Positions 62,497 through 64,000 of a DNA stretch of 64,000 nucleotides are shown here, piece after piece (position 1 is the stretch's first letter; each line of letters opens with the position of its first letter). Origin of the DNA: Streptomyces sp. SJL17-4. Lineage in GTDB: Bacteria > Actinomycetota > Actinomycetes > Streptomycetales > Streptomycetaceae. The translations under genes were made by a program, and so were the position numbers. The stretch spans positions 3,782,001-3,846,000 of the forward strand of contig NZ_CP104578.1 of assembly GCF_036826855.1 (NCBI RefSeq), read 5' to 3'. Below the pieces are notes generated by a model. The model had not been told where the DNA came from, did not search any database, and saw only the letters and a program-made list of their open reading frames with translations.

Positions 62497-63917
62497 TAGA
62501 AGACGAAGACCGCCGACACGGCGTACATGGCCACCGGGACCTCACGGCCCCGGCCGGCCGCGAGCCGCAGCACGCTGAACGCGATGAAGCCGATGCCGAT
62601 GCCGTTCGTGATCGAGTACGTGAACGGCATCATCACCATGGCCAGGAACGCCGGCACCGCGATGGTGTAGTCGCTCCAGTCGATGTCCTTGACCGATCCG
62701 GCCAGGATCAGGAAGCCGACCGCGAGCAGCGCGGGCGTGGCCGCCTGGGACGGGACCATCGTGGCCAGCGGCGTGAGGAACAGCGCCACCGAGAACAGAC
62801 CGCCGGTCACGACCGAGGCGAGACCCGTGCGCGCACCCTCGCCGACGCCCGCCGTGGACTCCACGAAGCAGGTGGTGGCCGAGGAGGAGGTCGCGCCGCC
62901 GGAGGCGACGGCCAGGCCGTCCACCAGCAGGACCTTGTTGATGCCGGGGAAGTTGCCGTCCTTGTCGATCAGCTTGGCCTCGTCGCCGACGCCGAGGATC
63001 GTGCCCATGGCGTCGAAGAAGCAGGACAGCAGCACGGTGAAGACGAAGAGGACACCGGTCAGGTAGCCGACCTTCTCGAAGCCGCCGAAGAGGCTGACCT
63101 CGCCGACCAGGCCGAAGTCGGGCGAGGCGACCGGGTTACCCGGCCACTCCGGGGTGGTCAGACCCCAGGACGGGACGGTCGCGACCGCGTTGATCACCAT
63201 CGCCACGATCGTCATGACGACGATCGAGATGAGGATCGCGCCCGGCACCTTGCGGATGATCAGGGCGAGGGTGAGGAGCGTGCCCAGAATGAAGACGAGC
63301 ACCGGCCAGCCGGTGAGGTGACCGTCGCCGCCGAGCTGGAGCGGGACGGTGGTGTGCGCGGCGTCGGGGATGCGGGAGACGAAGCCCGAGTCGACGAGGC
63401 CGATCAGCATGATGAAGAGGCCGATGCCGATCGCGATGCCCTTGCGCAGGCCGACCGGGACGGCGTTCATGACGCGCTCGCGCAGACCGGTCGCGACGAG
63501 CAGCATCACGACGACGCCCGCGAGGACGACCATGCCCATGGCGTCGGCCCAGGACATCTTCGGTGCGAGCTGGAGCGCGACGACCGTGTTGACGCCGAGG
63601 CCGGCGGCGAGGGCGATCGGGACGTTGCCGATGACGCCCATGAGGAGCGTCGAGAACGCCGCCGTGAGGACGGTGGCGGTGACGAGCTGGCCGCCGTCGA
63701 GCTGGTGCCCGTACATGTCCTTGGCGCTGCCGAGGATGATCGGGTTCAGCACGATGATGTAGGCCATCGCGAAGAAGGTGGCGAAGCCGCCGCGGACCTC
63801 GCGGGCGACGGTCGAGCCGCGCTCGGAGATCTTGAAGTAGCGGTCGAGGCCCGAGGTCGGCTCCTGGGGAGCGGAAGGCTCGGGGGGCATGGCCTTGGCG
63901 GTGGCCGTGGTGCTCAT
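62466..63917 (-). CDS. NCS2-family purine permease (AzgA/PbuG-like)
   Basis: A 483-residue inner-membrane permease with about 13 membrane segments. TRYFKISERGSTVAREVRGGFATFFAMAYIIVLNPIIL, GLGVNTVVALQLAPKMSWADAMG and FVESTAGVGEGARTGLASVVTGGLF are signatures of the adenine/guanine/hypoxanthine COG2252 branch, rather than uracil/xanthine carriers. It probably imports hypoxanthine, guanine or adenine with protons. ATG 63917 (MSTTATAKAMPPEPS) follows GAAGAGG. The last bases of the window (63918-64000) look like its promoter region; nothing more was recognised. Confidence 0.92.
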   Translation of the reverse strand: MSTTATAKAMPPEPSAPQEPTSGLDRYFKISERGSTVAREVRGGFATFFAMAYIIVLNPIILGSAKDMYGHQLDGGQLVTATVLTAAFSTLLMGVIGNVPIALAAGLGVNTVVALQLAPKMSWADAMGMVVLAGVVVMLLVATGLRERVMNAVPVGLRKGIAIGIGLFIMLIGLVDSGFVSRIPDAAHTTVPLQLGGDGHLTGWPVLVFILGTLLTLALIIRKVPGAILISIVVMTIVAMVINAVATVPSWGLTTPEWPGNPVASPDFGLVGEVSLFGGFEKVGYLTGVLFVFTVLLSCFFDAMGTILGVGDEAKLIDKDGNFPGINKVLLVDGLAVASGGATSSSATTCFVESTAGVGEGARTGLASVVTGGLFSVALFLTPLATMVPSQAATPALLAVGFLILAGSVKDIDWSDYTIAVPAFLAMVMMPFTYSITNGIGIGFIAFSVLRLAAGRGREVPVAMYAVSAVFVFYYAMPALGLT

Positions 63918-64000
63918 GGGGTGGGGTTCCTCTTCGGGAGATGTCCGTTTGGCGGTTCATACGAAGGAAACCCGCCAGAGGCAAACCGTTTCAGTATGAA

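Overview
The window is high-GC actinobacterial chromosome and almost certainly Streptomyces. Third codon positions are nearly all G or C, GTG and even TTG starts are common, and many genes overlap by the stop/start motifs ATGA, GTGA or TGATG. Several families are typical of the genus: a DmdR1-type iron regulator, an NsdA-like tetratricopeptide regulator, WhiJ-type XRE/DUF5753 and DUF6879 cassettes, and a short primase/polymerase-domain protein. Gene order resembles, from memory and not checked, the S. coelicolor SCO4365-SCO4403 core region. No rRNA, tRNA, CRISPR array, phage or PKS/NRPS cluster was seen.

Layout. 1-9.4 kb: purU (cut by the window edge), a conserved hypothetical gene, a solute-binding lipoprotein, a Pro/Gln-rich membrane protein with repeated TQ motifs, a tetratricopeptide regulator, a primase/polymerase-domain protein and an ABC-2 exporter pair. 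9.4-17.8 kb: a patchwork of small stress or detoxification units, each a regulator facing an enzyme gene (HxlR and TetR facing two imine-reductase-like genes, MarR facing a second-type enolase), plus two methyltransferases and two AhpD-like proteins. Clear repeated or dyad operators lie in these divergent promoters. 17.9-30.4 kb: secreted proteins (serine protease, I36/VCBS protein, metallopeptidase) among core genes: dmdR1, a SIS-domain protein, a PAS sensor, pdxH, citrate synthase and a 2-oxoglutarate oxygenase preceded by a 24-codon leader peptide.

30.4-40.9 kb: two adjacent minus-strand operons encode an acyl-CoA pathway. The genes are a TetR regulator, enoyl-CoA hydratase, CoA ligase, acyl-CoA dehydrogenase, biotin carboxylase, carboxyltransferase, an AtuA-like DUF1446 protein and a DinB-like protein. 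The order resembles acyclic-terpene or leucine-type catabolism. Both operon promoters carry the same 13-bp core inside a similar operator-like sequence, so they are probably controlled together.

41.2-42.3 kb: a gene-free kilobase is a giant imperfect inverted repeat (41307-42238). Each half ends in a long hairpin whose loop is nearly identical in the two halves. This is the least explained part of the window.

42.3-52.5 kb: ordinary metabolic genes (VOC, EamA exporter with LysR, FAD/Fe-S oxidoreductase, serC, cupin, hydrolases). 53.0-58.9 kb: an accessory island. It holds a 3' fragment of an aldo/keto reductase gene fused to a truncated IS3 element, small minus-strand genes with a frameshifted WhiJ-like regulator, an intact aldo/keto reductase on the opposite strand, and a complete IS200/IS605 element with tnpA and tnpB. 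At the right edge lies an inverted second copy of the reductase promoter. The two edges look like the ends of one older minus-strand aldo/keto reductase gene. 59-64 kb: core genes resume (thpR, GNAT, MarR/MFS operon, a ribbon-helix-helix protein and a purine permease).
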